From: JABJAG01 sp038137215
Lineage (GTDB): Bacteria > Pseudomonadota > Alphaproteobacteria > UBA6615
Length of the DNA: 64,000 bases
Direction of reading: 5' to 3'
Assembly (NCBI GenBank): GCA_038137215.1
Contig: JAYQBG010000012.1
Coordinates: 1-64,000, forward strand
The notes beneath the pieces are model-generated. The model saw only the letters and a program-made list of their open reading frames with translations. It did no database searches and was not told where the DNA came from. This document shows, one piece after another, positions 42,883-52,775 of the stretch. Both the position numbers and the translations under genes were made by a program. Numbering within the stretch: the stretch's first letter is position 1; every line of letters begins with the position of its first letter.

Positions 42883-44102
42883 CAGTTTCGTTTTCCCATA
42901 CCGCCAAAGAAGATCGTTGAAATTGCCGCCCCCACGAAGGCCAGTCCCATGGTGATCTGCCCCAGCCCGGTCAGTGCAAAGGCGCCGGTCATGCCGACAA
43001 TATCCGCAACGGGCTGGCTGTAGAACGGAGAGGCGAACATGCCCAAAAACTGAAAGAAGGTCAGCCCCCCAACGAGCCTTCCGCGCAAGGTGACCGGCGC
43101 AACCGAGAGAAGCCAGGCATTCAAGGCCGGCATCAGCGGACCGAATCCGAACCCGGCCAGGATCATACCCAGCATCACCTGTGGAATACTCTCGGCGCTC
43201 GCCGAGAGCAGCAGCCCGATCCCCAGAAAAACGAACGACCCGGCCAGGATGACATTGTTGTCGAAGCGTACCCGCAAACGCCGGAACTGCATGGCCATGG
43301 CGGCGCCCACAACATTGAAAACCGCGATGGAAATCCCGGCAATAAACGCACCGGGAATCCCGATTTCCGGCAGCAAAAAAGCCGTCTGGGAGGGAATCAC
43401 AAAGGTCGAAAGCAGGCTGAGCCAGATCAGGGCATAGATCATCCCCACCCGTACGACCGGAAACCGCGTGCCCGGAGCGAACAATCCCCTGGGCGATTCG
43501 GTCTGCAGCGTTGTCTCCGGTTCCCGGATCCCGAACAGCACCAGCGGCACCACCAACACGGCGATCAGATACATATAGAACGGCAACCGCCAGTCCGTAT
43601 CGGCCAGAAACCCGGCCAGAGTGGTCCCGGCGGCCACACCCAGCACCATCACGGCAATCTGGGCACCCGCCATGCGGTTCCGGCTCTCGCCCTGATAGAA
43701 ATCCCCGATCAGGGTGGTGGCCGTGGTGAGAATCATCCCGATGGCAATGCCCAGAACCGCCCGGCTGATCAGGATATCACGCAGCTCGTTCAGCCAGATC
43801 GCCGCCGTACCGCTGACCAGATAGAGCGCGAGAGCAGCCAGCAGCACGGGTTTGCGTCCGATACGATCAATCAGAAATCCGGCGAAGGGCGCTGAAAGCG
43901 CAATGAAAAGCGCGGTGATCGTCAGCACCATGCGCGTCAGCAGGGCGACATCGGGCACATCGGGATAGGCGCGCTCAATCGCCGGCAGCGCCGGGGCCAC
44001 AGCCGCCATCGCAAACAGTGTCAGGCTGCTCGCAGCCAGAATCGCGACTGTGCGCAGACCGCTGTGCGCCACCGGCTCGTCCTGAGATGTGGAGGAGTTC
44101 AA
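42882..44102 (-). CDS. MFS family transporter
   Basis: Twelve-helix major facilitator of 406 aa, with drug-exporter features. The loop 2-3 motif FLIDRIGRKPVLL is clear (cytoplasmic GxxxDRxGRK), and the second-half equivalent is weaker. Family resembles Bcr/CflA-type and aromatic-acid permeases, but the substrate cannot be named. It overlaps trmJ by one base downstream. Confidence 0.9.
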   Translation of the reverse strand: MNSSTSQDEPVAHSGLRTVAILAASSLTLFAMAAVAPALPAIERAYPDVPDVALLTRMVLTITALFIALSAPFAGFLIDRIGRKPVLLAALALYLVSGTAAIWLNELRDILISRAVLGIAIGMILTTATTLIGDFYQGESRNRMAGAQIAVMVLGVAAGTTLAGFLADTDWRLPFYMYLIAVLVVPLVLFGIREPETTLQTESPRGLFAPGTRFPVVRVGMIYALIWLSLLSTFVIPSQTAFLLPEIGIPGAFIAGISIAVFNVVGAAMAMQFRRLRVRFDNNVILAGSFVFLGIGLLLSASAESIPQVMLGMILAGFGFGPLMPALNAWLLSVAPVTLRGRLVGGLTFFQFLGMFASPFYSQPVADIVGMTGAFALTGLGQITMGLAFVGAAISTIFFGGMGKRN

Positions 44103-44180
44103 ACCACGCCCGCCCTTCGCGCGCAGATGAACGCCTCACCCCCGCGCCGTCAAGCCATGGGAACAGACATATTGCTGTGC

Positions 44181-45163
<983 letters not shown>

Positions 45164-45256
45164 GACATCACTCCCTAATCACGCACCAATCTAACGTGCT
45201 GGACGTTTCGGTTCGCATGACATGCGCTTCAATTCGGTGTGAACGGATACCGCCAT

Positions 45257-45286
45257 CTGGATTGCCGCGGGCCTTCCTCGCAATTA
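45257..45286. repeat. dispersed palindromic repeat, family A copy 10 (half)
   Basis: Right half only: CTGGATTGCCGCGGGC and CTCGCAATTA, downstream of the citramalate synthase stop. Confidence 0.65.
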
Positions 45287-45301
45287 CAAACAAGAGAAAA
45301 C

Positions 45302-46891
45302 CTAGCTGCGCGCCCGCAACAGCTTGTAGAGGATCGCGTCGTCCAGGGCGTTGTAGGCGGCATCGATGATATTGGGAGAAATTCCCACGGTGCCCCAGCG
45401 ATGCCCCGTCTCGTCTGCCGATTCGATCATCACCCGGGTCACGGCGGCGGTCGCCTGCTGCGGGGTCAGGATTCGCACCTTGAAATCGACCAGGCGCATG
45501 GTCTCCAGCGCCGGGTATTTCGGCAGCAATGCCTTGCGCATGGCGTCATCGAGTGCGTTGACCGGGCCGTTGCCCTCGGCCACCTGCATGGTCGGCGCCC
45601 CGTCGATCTCCATCTTCACCACAGCCTGGCTGATCGTGGTAACCTCGCCGCGGGCGTTGTAGCGGCGCTCGACCTCGGAGCGGAAGCTTTCCATCTTGTA
45701 GAAGGTTGGCACCTCGCCCAGAGCGCGCCGGGCGAGAAGTTCGAAGCTCGCTTCCGCCCCGTCATAGGTGTAGCCCTCGAACTCGCGCGCCTTCACATCC
45801 TCCACAAGACGGGAAATACGCGGGTCTTTGGCCTCCATATCGATCCCGGCATCGCTCAGACGCGAGAGAATATTCGACCGGCCCGCCTGATCCGAGACTA
45901 CGATATGCCGGTGGTTACCAACCCGTTCCGGGTCCACATGCTCATAGGTCGCCGGGTCCTTCTGGACGGCTGAAACATGCAGACCGCCCTTATGGGTGAA
46001 GGCCCCCTCGCCGACATAGGCCGCGTGGCGGTCGGGCGTGCGATTGAGCAGTTCGTCGAGCAGGCGCGAGACCCGCGTCAGCTTGCGCATGCCGTCGTCA
46101 TCGATGCCGGTCTCGTAGGCCCCGTCATATTTCAGCATCAGGTTCGGGATCAGCGTTATCAGATTGGCATTGCCGCAGCGCTCACCCAACCCGTTCAGCG
46201 AGCCCTGGACATGACGCACGCCTGTCTCGACTGCTGCCAGCGTATTGGCCACGGCGTTGCCCGTATCGTCATGGGTGTGGATGCCCAGTCGGTCGCCGGG
46301 GATGTGCTCCAGAACTTCGGACACAATTCGGCGCACATCATGGGGCAGCATGCCGCCATTGGTGTCACAGAGCACCACCCAGCGGGCGCCGTTCTCATAG
46401 GCCGCCTTCACGCAGGCCAGTGCGTAGTCCGGGTTGGCCTTGTAGCCATCGAAGAAATGCTCGGCGTCGAACAGTACTTCGTCCTTGCGGGTGGCCGCAT
46501 AGGCGATGCTTTCTCCGATCATGGTGACGTTGTCCTCGCGCGGAATGCCCAGCGCCAGATCGACATGAAAATCCCAGGTCTTTCCGACCATGCAGGCGGA
46601 ATCCGCCGCCGTGGACAGAATGGCATTGATCCCGGGATCGTTGGCCGCGCTGTGGTCGGGCCGCCGGGTCATGCCGAAGGCCGTAAAGCGCGCTTTCTTC
46701 AGGCCCGGAGAGGTCTCAAAGAAAGCGTCATCGACCGGGTTCGCCCCGGGCCAGCCGCCCTCCACGTAGTCCACACCCAGATCGTCGAGCGCCCGGGCAA
46801 TCGCTCGCTTGTCATCGACGGAGAAATCCACACCACGGGTCTGCGCGCCGTCACGCAGGGTCGTGTCGAAGAGATAGATGCGCTCCGCCAT
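45302..46891 (-). CDS. cimA: citramalate synthase
   Basis: Alpha-isopropylmalate synthase-like enzyme making citramalate from pyruvate and acetyl-CoA, 529 aa. The conserved start FDTTLRDGAQTRGVDF, the metal-binding GIHTHDDTGNAVAN, and NGLGERCGNANL place it in the CimA subgroup, as does the length and the C-terminal regulatory domain with VSDQAGRSNIL. It opens the threonine-independent isoleucine route. No leuCD or ilv genes are near. Length and motifs are complete. It is co-directional with cysS after a family C repeat. Confidence 0.93.
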   Translation of the reverse strand: MAERIYLFDTTLRDGAQTRGVDFSVDDKRAIARALDDLGVDYVEGGWPGANPVDDAFFETSPGLKKARFTAFGMTRRPDHSAANDPGINAILSTAADSACMVGKTWDFHVDLALGIPREDNVTMIGESIAYAATRKDEVLFDAEHFFDGYKANPDYALACVKAAYENGARWVVLCDTNGGMLPHDVRRIVSEVLEHIPGDRLGIHTHDDTGNAVANTLAAVETGVRHVQGSLNGLGERCGNANLITLIPNLMLKYDGAYETGIDDDGMRKLTRVSRLLDELLNRTPDRHAAYVGEGAFTHKGGLHVSAVQKDPATYEHVDPERVGNHRHIVVSDQAGRSNILSRLSDAGIDMEAKDPRISRLVEDVKAREFEGYTYDGAEASFELLARRALGEVPTFYKMESFRSEVERRYNARGEVTTISQAVVKMEIDGAPTMQVAEGNGPVNALDDAMRKALLPKYPALETMRLVDFKVRILTPQQATAAVTRVMIESADETGHRWGTVGISPNIIDAAYNALDDAILYKLLRARS

Positions 46892-46921
46892 GGTCAGACC
46901 CCCTTCGCCGTCAGATGTCGA

Positions 46922-46990
46922 CCCTCATGCTGAGCCTGACGAAGTATGAGGGACGAACCACCTCGCCCTTCGACAGGCTCAGGGTGAGGT
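46922..46990. repeat. dispersed repeat, family C copy 2
   Basis: CCTCATGCTGAGCCTGACGAAG, then CCTCGCCCTTCGACAGGCTCAGGGTGAGG. Between cysS and citramalate synthase genes. The two arms are near complements. Confidence 0.85.
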
Positions 46991-47021
46991 GTTTCGATGC
47001 AAGACCGGATAGCACTCATCG

Positions 47022-48398
47022 TCAGCCTTCCCGCCGCCAGGTCGTACCACCGGCGCCGTCTTCCAGCACGATACCCTGTGCGGCCAGTTCGTCGCGGATT
47101 TCATCGGCGCGTGCAAAATCGCGCGAGGCGCGGGCTGCGTTGCGTTCCTCGATCAACGCATCGATGGCCTCGTCGCCGTCACCCTGAAACCAGGCCGCGG
47201 GATCTTGCTGCAGAATTCCGAGCAACCGTCCGGCCGATTTCAGGACAGCCGCCGCGTCGCGGGTTGCGTCCGCATTGCCCTCGTTCTCTGCCGCGAAGAC
47301 CGCATCGGCAGCAGCATGTACACCGGCAAGCGCAGCCGGGGTGTTGATGTCGTCACACAGACCGGCAAACACATCATCGGGGAAACCGGTTGCATCGGGG
47401 ATCGGACCATCGACCAGCGCCAGCGCGCGATAGAACCGGTTCAGTTCCTGACGGGCCTCCCGCACACCGTCTTTTGTGAAATCCAGCGGCTGGCGGTAAT
47501 GGGTCTTCAGGATGGCCAACCGCAACGCTTCACCGGGAAACTCCTCCAGCAGGTCCGAGACCGTGTAGAAATTGCCGAGCGACTTCGACATCTTCTCGCC
47601 CTCACTCATCAAATAGCCGTTGTGGACCCAGTAGCCGGCAAAGCCTTCGTCCGGATGGGCACAACGGGACTGGGCGATCTCGTTCTCATGATGCGGGAAG
47701 ACCAGATCGACGCCGCCGCCGTGAATGTCGAAGGAGGCGCCGAGATGCTGCTCGCTCATGGCCGAACACTCCAGGTGCCAGCCCGGGCGACCGCGGCCCC
47801 AGGGGCTGTCCCAGCCCGGCTGGTCGTCCGTCGAGGGCTTCCACAGCACGAAATCGGCCGGGTCCTGTTTATAGGGTGCGACCTCGACGCGGGCGCCGGC
47901 GATCATCTCATCCCGGTTGCGGCCCGACAGATGGCCGTAATCCGGCATGGAGGGCACGCTGAAAAGTACATGACCCTCGGCCGCATAGGCGTGGTCTTTC
48001 GCGATCAGCTTCTCGATCAGGGCAATCATCTGGGGAATATGATCGGTGGCGCGCGGCTCTATATCCGGCGGCAGGCAGCCGATGGCGGCTGCAGTCACAT
48101 GGAAGTTTGCCGCCGTGCGCGCGGTCAGGTCCTCGATCTTCTCGCCGTTCTCCACCGCCCGGTCGATAATCTTGTCGTCCACATCGGTGATGTTGCGCGC
48201 ATAGGTAACGGCGTTATCGCCGTAGATATGGCGCAACATCCGGGCCAGCACGTCGAAGACCGCCAGCGGGCGGGCATTGCCGATATGGATATCGTCATAA
48301 ACCGTCGGCCCACACACATACATGCGCACATTGGCCGGATCGATCGGAACGAAGGCTTCCTTGCGGCGTGAATAGGTGTTGTGGAGATGGAGAGTCAT
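47022..48398 (-). CDS. cysS: cysteinyl-tRNA synthetase
   Basis: Class I aminoacyl-tRNA synthetase, 458 aa. MYVCGPTVYDDIHIGNARP contains the HIGH-type motif (HIGN), and KMSKSLGN is the KMSKS loop. The zinc site uses C28-type Cys near the start and the CS-type site EHLGASFDIHGGG, HHENEIAQSRC. ATG 48398 was chosen, since the open frame continues upstream without homology. A common neighbour of cimA in Alphaproteobacteria. Confidence 0.97.
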   Translation of the reverse strand: MTLHLHNTYSRRKEAFVPIDPANVRMYVCGPTVYDDIHIGNARPLAVFDVLARMLRHIYGDNAVTYARNITDVDDKIIDRAVENGEKIEDLTARTAANFHVTAAAIGCLPPDIEPRATDHIPQMIALIEKLIAKDHAYAAEGHVLFSVPSMPDYGHLSGRNRDEMIAGARVEVAPYKQDPADFVLWKPSTDDQPGWDSPWGRGRPGWHLECSAMSEQHLGASFDIHGGGVDLVFPHHENEIAQSRCAHPDEGFAGYWVHNGYLMSEGEKMSKSLGNFYTVSDLLEEFPGEALRLAILKTHYRQPLDFTKDGVREARQELNRFYRALALVDGPIPDATGFPDDVFAGLCDDINTPAALAGVHAAADAVFAAENEGNADATRDAAAVLKSAGRLLGILQQDPAAWFQGDGDEAIDALIEERNAARASRDFARADEIRDELAAQGIVLEDGAGGTTWRREG

Positions 48399-48807
48399 CG
48401 GAGTTCCCGGATTGGAGTTGCAGTACACGCGCGGAATACCCGCACCCCGAAAGGGCCTGTCAGGCGATAATTCGCCCGCGGGCGATGCAACATCGGTGGG
48501 AACAGGTTTTGCTCATGGCCGCGTGTATAGCGCCAGCGGCAAAACAAGGCAATTCCGGGGTCTGATGATGTTCTACCACGACTTCCAGCGATCATTCCGC
48601 ACAGAGAACAGAAGTCAACAAAAACGATATTATTCGTGATATTCATAATATTTTTCATTTATTCATAATTCTAATAAATGTTTTACGGCAATTTATATCG
48701 GCGACATATTATCAATATTATTCATATATTCGACTTTCATATTTCTTTTTTACACTATATCCAATAAAGCACCAAATATTTGATGCCACACAAATAAGGA
48801 ACGCCAC
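48399..48807. other. AT-rich intergenic region
   Basis: No gene in about 400 bases. From about 48600 to 48790 base composition falls abruptly to strongly AT-rich, with repeated ATTCATAAT, ATTCATATAT and ATATTTTT-like tracts, unlike anything around it. It ends just before the small gene cassette and probably carries its promoter or a silencer-binding region. Confidence 0.7.
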
Positions 48808-48969
48808 ATGTCCTTCGAATCATTCTCAACAGCAAAACACGAGCCTTCAAACCAGAAGGCGGGCGCTGCACCTGCAGAGAAAGCGGCGGACACAGACTCA
48901 GCCAGCAAGCCGGTTGCACCAGCAGCCAATGCGGTGCCGGACAAATCGGATTCCGCTCCCAAGACCTGA
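48808..48969 (+). CDS. small low-complexity Ala/Ser/Lys-rich protein
   Basis: Predicted 53-aa protein from ATG 48808 with AAGGA upstream. Composition is Ala, Ser, Pro, Lys and Asp, with no hydrophobic segment, so it is probably disordered. It has no recognised family. First of three short same-strand genes downstream of the AT-rich region. It was too short for routine open-frame listing but has a good ribosome site. Confidence 0.5.
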   Translation: MSFESFSTAKHEPSNQKAGAAPAEKAADTDSASKPVAPAANAVPDKSDSAPKT

Positions 48970-49074
48970 CAACATCAAAGGCCGGATAGCTGAGAAGCCA
49001 ATACCGCAGCAGCTTTAACCAAAACCGGTTGAAGCGCGACCACTCCTGGAAGAACGAATGCAGGGAGTCCGACC

Positions 49075-49386
49075 ATGACCAAAATTCCCGTCGAACTGGA
49101 CGAACATCGCGGCATGGCAGCACAAAAGGCCACGCTCGACCGCCGCGAACATTTGCACAAATTTCAGGCCGACCAGGCCGCTCTGCGACTTCGTCAGGAG
49201 GAACTCGAAAATTTCCTCCTGGCCAAGCCTGCAGATACCTGGCCCGAAGTCGCAGCAAAGGCGCAATACCTCATTCGGCTCTTTGCCGATATACCGGAAG
49301 CGTTGGACCCTCGCCGCAAGAAGCTCATTGCGTCCACTCTCGAAGACCTCGAGCATCTGATCAATCAAGCGAAAGAGAAGGCATGA
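49075..49386 (+). CDS. hypothetical protein of a small two-gene unit, helical
   Basis: 103 aa, unrecognised, with charged heptad-like character through DRREHLHKFQADQAALRLRQEELENFLL, suggesting a coiled coil at about residues 22-49, then a second helical region LEDLEHLINQAKEKA at the end. The stop overlaps the zinc-ribbon gene start (ATGA), so the two are co-translated. Codon use is less GC-biased than the neighbouring housekeeping genes. Confidence 0.65.
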   Translation: MTKIPVELDEHRGMAAQKATLDRREHLHKFQADQAALRLRQEELENFLLAKPADTWPEVAAKAQYLIRLFADIPEALDPRRKKLIASTLEDLEHLINQAKEKA

Positions 49387-49592
49387 ACGACCTCCGACTG
49401 GCGAATTCTGCCGACAAGCAGGAAGAGTATGAGACCGTTGATGTTACGGTTGATCGTCAGTGCCTCAGATGTCGTTCGACATTTCTCAGCGGCTGGGTCG
49501 GCGAGCGAATCTGCAGTCGCTGCAAAACCTCAAGCACCTGGAAACGGGGACACGCAATCAATACCCACCCAACCGGCGGCAGTCGCCGCTAG
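49383..49592 (+). CDS. small zinc-ribbon protein
   Basis: 69 aa with two CxxC knuckles: CLRC at about residues 27-30 and CSRC at about 44-47, spaced like a zinc ribbon. It has a short acidic lead and a basic tail. Overlaps the preceding gene by four bases. Similar small zinc-ribbon proteins occur in alphaproteobacterial genomes beside an approximately 100-aa partner; that memory is not verified here. Probably nucleic acid- or protein-binding. Confidence 0.65.
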   Translation: MNDLRLANSADKQEEYETVDVTVDRQCLRCRSTFLSGWVGERICSRCKTSSTWKRGHAINTHPTGGSRR

Positions 49593-49613
49593 CATTCGTC
49601 GGCCCAAAGCCCG

Positions 49614-51278
49614 TTACGCCTTGCCCCGGAATGCGTTGGTGATCGGGTAGCGGCGGTCGCGGCCGAACGAACGGCTGGTCAGCTTTACCCCCGGCGGGGC
49701 CTGGCGGCGCTTGTATTCCGAGAGTTCGAGCAAACGCCAGATGCGTTGCACCGTCTCGGGTTCGAAGCCCTTTGCCTCCAGTTCCTCGGCCCCCAGATCC
49801 TCCTCGATCAGGCCATGCAGGATCGCGTCGAGCACGTCATAGGGCGGCAGGGAATCCTCGTCCTTCTGATCCGGGCGCAGTTCGGCCGAGGGCGGCTTGG
49901 TGATCATCCGCTCGGGTATGACCTCGCCGGCCGGGCCCAGCACACCGTCGGGATAGTGTTCGTTGCGCCAGTGGCAGAGCGCAAACACATCGGATTTATA
50001 GACATCCTTGATGACCGAGTAGCCACCATTCATATCGCCATAGATCGTCGCGTAGCCGACCGACATTTCGGACTTGTTGCCGGTGGTCACCAGCATGTCG
50101 CCCGTAAAGTTGGAAATCGCCATCAACAGCGTCCCGCGTGACCGGCTCTGGATATTCTCTGCCGTCACGCCGGAGGCCGGCTCGTTGAAGACCTCGGTCA
50201 GCATTTCGTCGAACGCGCCCATGGCCGGGCCAATATTGGCGCTGTCGTAGCGCACCTCCAGCCGCTCGGCGAGTTCGCGGGCATCCTCGAGGGAGTCTTC
50301 GCTGGTGTAAGGCGAGGGCATCATCACGCAGTGGACCCGGTCACGGCCCAGCGCATCCACGGCAACCACCGCCGTGATCCCGGAATCGATGCCACCCGAC
50401 AGGCCCAGCACCACGCCCGGAAAGCCGTTCTTGTTCACATAGTCGCGCAGGCCCAGCACCATCGCTTGATAGATGCGCTCCTTGCCCTCGATCCAGTCAT
50501 TAATCTCGGTTTCGGCGCAGGACCAGCCGTCGTCGCCGCGGACCCATTCGGTGGCGGTCAGGTCCTCGGCGAACTGTTTGGAGGCCGCGACAAGCCGCCG
50601 GTCGGCATTCAACACAAAGGACCCGCCATCGAAGACAAGCTCGTCCTGGCCGCCGACCTGGTTCACATAAACCAGCGGCAATTCCGTCTCCGTCACCCGT
50701 GCGACGGCGTGGTTCATGCGCACATCGACCTTGTCGCGCTCATAGGGACTGCCGTTGATGATGACCAGGATTTCCGCACCGGACTCCATCAGGGTCTCGG
50801 CCACGTCCGGGGTCCACATATCCTCGCAGACCGCCAGGCCGAGACGCACGCCCCGGAAATTCACCGGGCCGGGCAATTCCCCGGCATCGAAGATGCGCTT
50901 CTCGTCGAACACGCCGTAATTGGGCAAATCCCACTTGTAGCGGAGCGTCTGAACCTTGCCATCGTCGAGCACGGCGGCGGCATTGAAACGCCGCCCTTCC
51001 TCATCGAGCCACGGCGTCCCGATGATCAGCCCCGGCCCGCCATAGGCGGTTTCCGCGGCAAGCTCCTCGACCGCCGCCATCGCGGCGCGCACAAAGGCGT
51101 TCTTCAGGATCAGGTCTTCGGGCGGATAGCCCGTGACACACAATTCGGTGCCGACCACCAGATCGGCCCCCTGCCCCGACGCCGCCAGCCGCGCGGCCCG
51201 GATTTTCGCAAGATTGCCTTCAATATCCCCGACAACGGGGTTCAGCTGGGCGAGCGTGATCTTCAGGGAATCAGTCAT
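49614..51278 (-). CDS. nadE: glutamine-dependent NAD+ synthetase
   Basis: Final step of NAD synthesis: deamido-NAD to NAD. The N-terminal glutaminase has the Glu-Lys-Cys triad (E45 in VVGTELCVTG, K115 in YKWDLPN, C151 in VCEDMW). The synthetase domain starts around residue 285 with the PP-loop SGGIDS at 294-299. Length 554 aa, the usual two-domain form. Neighbouring pncB on the same strand, with a family C repeat between, makes an NAD salvage pair. Confidence 0.96.
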   Translation of the reverse strand: MTDSLKITLAQLNPVVGDIEGNLAKIRAARLAASGQGADLVVGTELCVTGYPPEDLILKNAFVRAAMAAVEELAAETAYGGPGLIIGTPWLDEEGRRFNAAAVLDDGKVQTLRYKWDLPNYGVFDEKRIFDAGELPGPVNFRGVRLGLAVCEDMWTPDVAETLMESGAEILVIINGSPYERDKVDVRMNHAVARVTETELPLVYVNQVGGQDELVFDGGSFVLNADRRLVAASKQFAEDLTATEWVRGDDGWSCAETEINDWIEGKERIYQAMVLGLRDYVNKNGFPGVVLGLSGGIDSGITAVVAVDALGRDRVHCVMMPSPYTSEDSLEDARELAERLEVRYDSANIGPAMGAFDEMLTEVFNEPASGVTAENIQSRSRGTLLMAISNFTGDMLVTTGNKSEMSVGYATIYGDMNGGYSVIKDVYKSDVFALCHWRNEHYPDGVLGPAGEVIPERMITKPPSAELRPDQKDEDSLPPYDVLDAILHGLIEEDLGAEELEAKGFEPETVQRIWRLLELSEYKRRQAPPGVKLTSRSFGRDRRYPITNAFRGKA

Positions 51279-51390
51279 GGAACAGGGCGGTCAGGGTCAA
51301 AGAGCACCGGACGGTAGGCAGCACCGCGCAGGGTGTCAACGCGACAGAAAACGCACGGACGTTTTCCTCATGCAACAGATTTTGATTAAG

Positions 51391-51457
51391 CCCTCATCCT
51401 GAGCCTGTCGAAGGACGAGGGCGCCAACCTCATACTTCGACAAGCTCAGCATGAGGT
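51391..51457. repeat. dispersed repeat, family C copy 3
   Basis: CCCTCATCCTGAGCCTGTCGAAGG and CCTCATACTTCGACAAGCTCAGCATGAGG between pncB and nadE. Confidence 0.85.
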
Positions 51458-51509
51458 TGTTCGTAAGGCAGGTGAACAAGGACAAATCATCCGAGTGGCA
51501 GTGCCTGAG

Positions 51510-52697
51510 TTACTTCCGCAGCAGGAACTCGCGGCCGACCTTGACCCGTTTCGTGCCGCCATATTCGACAATATCGGAGGTGGCGTAGGTATGCTGCCAG
51601 TCGCCGGGCAGGAAAGACCCGGTGCCGATGGCGTCGATGGGCACATCGGCTGCGGCCATCACCTTGCACTTCTCCGGGCCAAAGCCGGAGGAGGCCACGA
51701 TCTTGGCCTTTTCGAACCCGCCTTCGTCGAGACGCTCGCGCAGATGCCAGAGGGCGGCCGCTGAAACACCGCCGCCGATCAGATGGCGCAGTTCCGCCTC
51801 GGTCCGGTACCCGCGGATCGCGTCGGGTGCGTGCCGCTCGAGAACCGCGTAGCTCTGGGAGGGGTCGAGATCCTCGATATAGCGCCCGCCCGGCGTGTCG
51901 AGACGCAGCGACATCTGGCCGTTGCGGACCATCTCGGGGAACCGGCGGCACACTTCGAGCGAATCGCTGATCTCGCGCCCGAAGTAGTCGACCAGCACGG
52001 TCAGGGACTCATCCGGATGGGTCTCGTGGAACATCTCCGCCGCGCGCACCGTCGAACCGGCATAGCCGATCAGCGCGTGGGGCATGGTGCCCAGCCCGCG
52101 CGGCTGGCCGAAATAATGCGCCGTGGCGTCAGTCGCGTTGCCGACAAAGCCGATCGCGCCCACCTTGCGGGCGGCCCGGGCCGAGCCGACCGAAGCGGCG
52201 TAGGCCATGAGTTCAGCCATATCCGGTCCGGAACAGTGGCGCGCATCGAAGGCCATGAAGGCCACATTGGGCAGATCCACGCACATGGCCGCCGCATTGT
52301 AGGCGGCTACGCAGGCCGCACCGAGTTTCTGCAGGAACAGCGTTTCCAGATCGACCAGTTCGTGGAAGGAGCCCGTGATGTACATCAGCGGCTCACCGGC
52401 ACCGACCCAGCGGCCCTCATCGAAGCGCAGATCGATCTCGAACTTGGTGCCGCGCGCTTCGGCCACGCCATCCAGCCAGTCGAGCGCCAGCCGGGTCGCG
52501 GAGATCACCGGACGGCGCATGAACACCGCATAGGTCACCTGGGTATCGCCGAATTTGCCGACGATATCGCGGGTCTTGTTGAAATAGGTGTCGGTATAGT
52601 CCGAGATTTCGTCGGCGCGCGGGCGCAGCTCCCCCCGACGCTCCAAACCGGACTGCGGCGCGGGTGTTTCTGAGTCCCGGGATTCCATGGTGCTCAT
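51510..52697 (-). CDS. pncB: nicotinate phosphoribosyltransferase
   Basis: Salvages nicotinate to nicotinate mononucleotide using PRPP and ATP; 395 aa. DARHCSGPDMAEL and VDYFGREISDSLEVC match the type II phosphoribosyltransferase fold, and ASSGFGPEKCKV binds the phosphates late in the chain. The conserved catalytic His lies in the DARHC segment. Start is MSTMES; an ATG at codon 4 is an alternative. Together with nadE downstream on the same strand it forms an NAD salvage pair. Confidence 0.92.
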   Translation of the reverse strand: MSTMESRDSETPAPQSGLERRGELRPRADEISDYTDTYFNKTRDIVGKFGDTQVTYAVFMRRPVISATRLALDWLDGVAEARGTKFEIDLRFDEGRWVGAGEPLMYITGSFHELVDLETLFLQKLGAACVAAYNAAAMCVDLPNVAFMAFDARHCSGPDMAELMAYAASVGSARAARKVGAIGFVGNATDATAHYFGQPRGLGTMPHALIGYAGSTVRAAEMFHETHPDESLTVLVDYFGREISDSLEVCRRFPEMVRNGQMSLRLDTPGGRYIEDLDPSQSYAVLERHAPDAIRGYRTEAELRHLIGGGVSAAALWHLRERLDEGGFEKAKIVASSGFGPEKCKVMAAADVPIDAIGTGSFLPGDWQHTYATSDIVEYGGTKRVKVGREFLLRK

Positions 52698-52775
52698 TTC
52701 GATCCCCCCGATCGTTCGAGACCGCAGTCTGGCGCGTGTTTCACCGTTCGCAAAGCCCCAAACGGCGTCGGTGGC

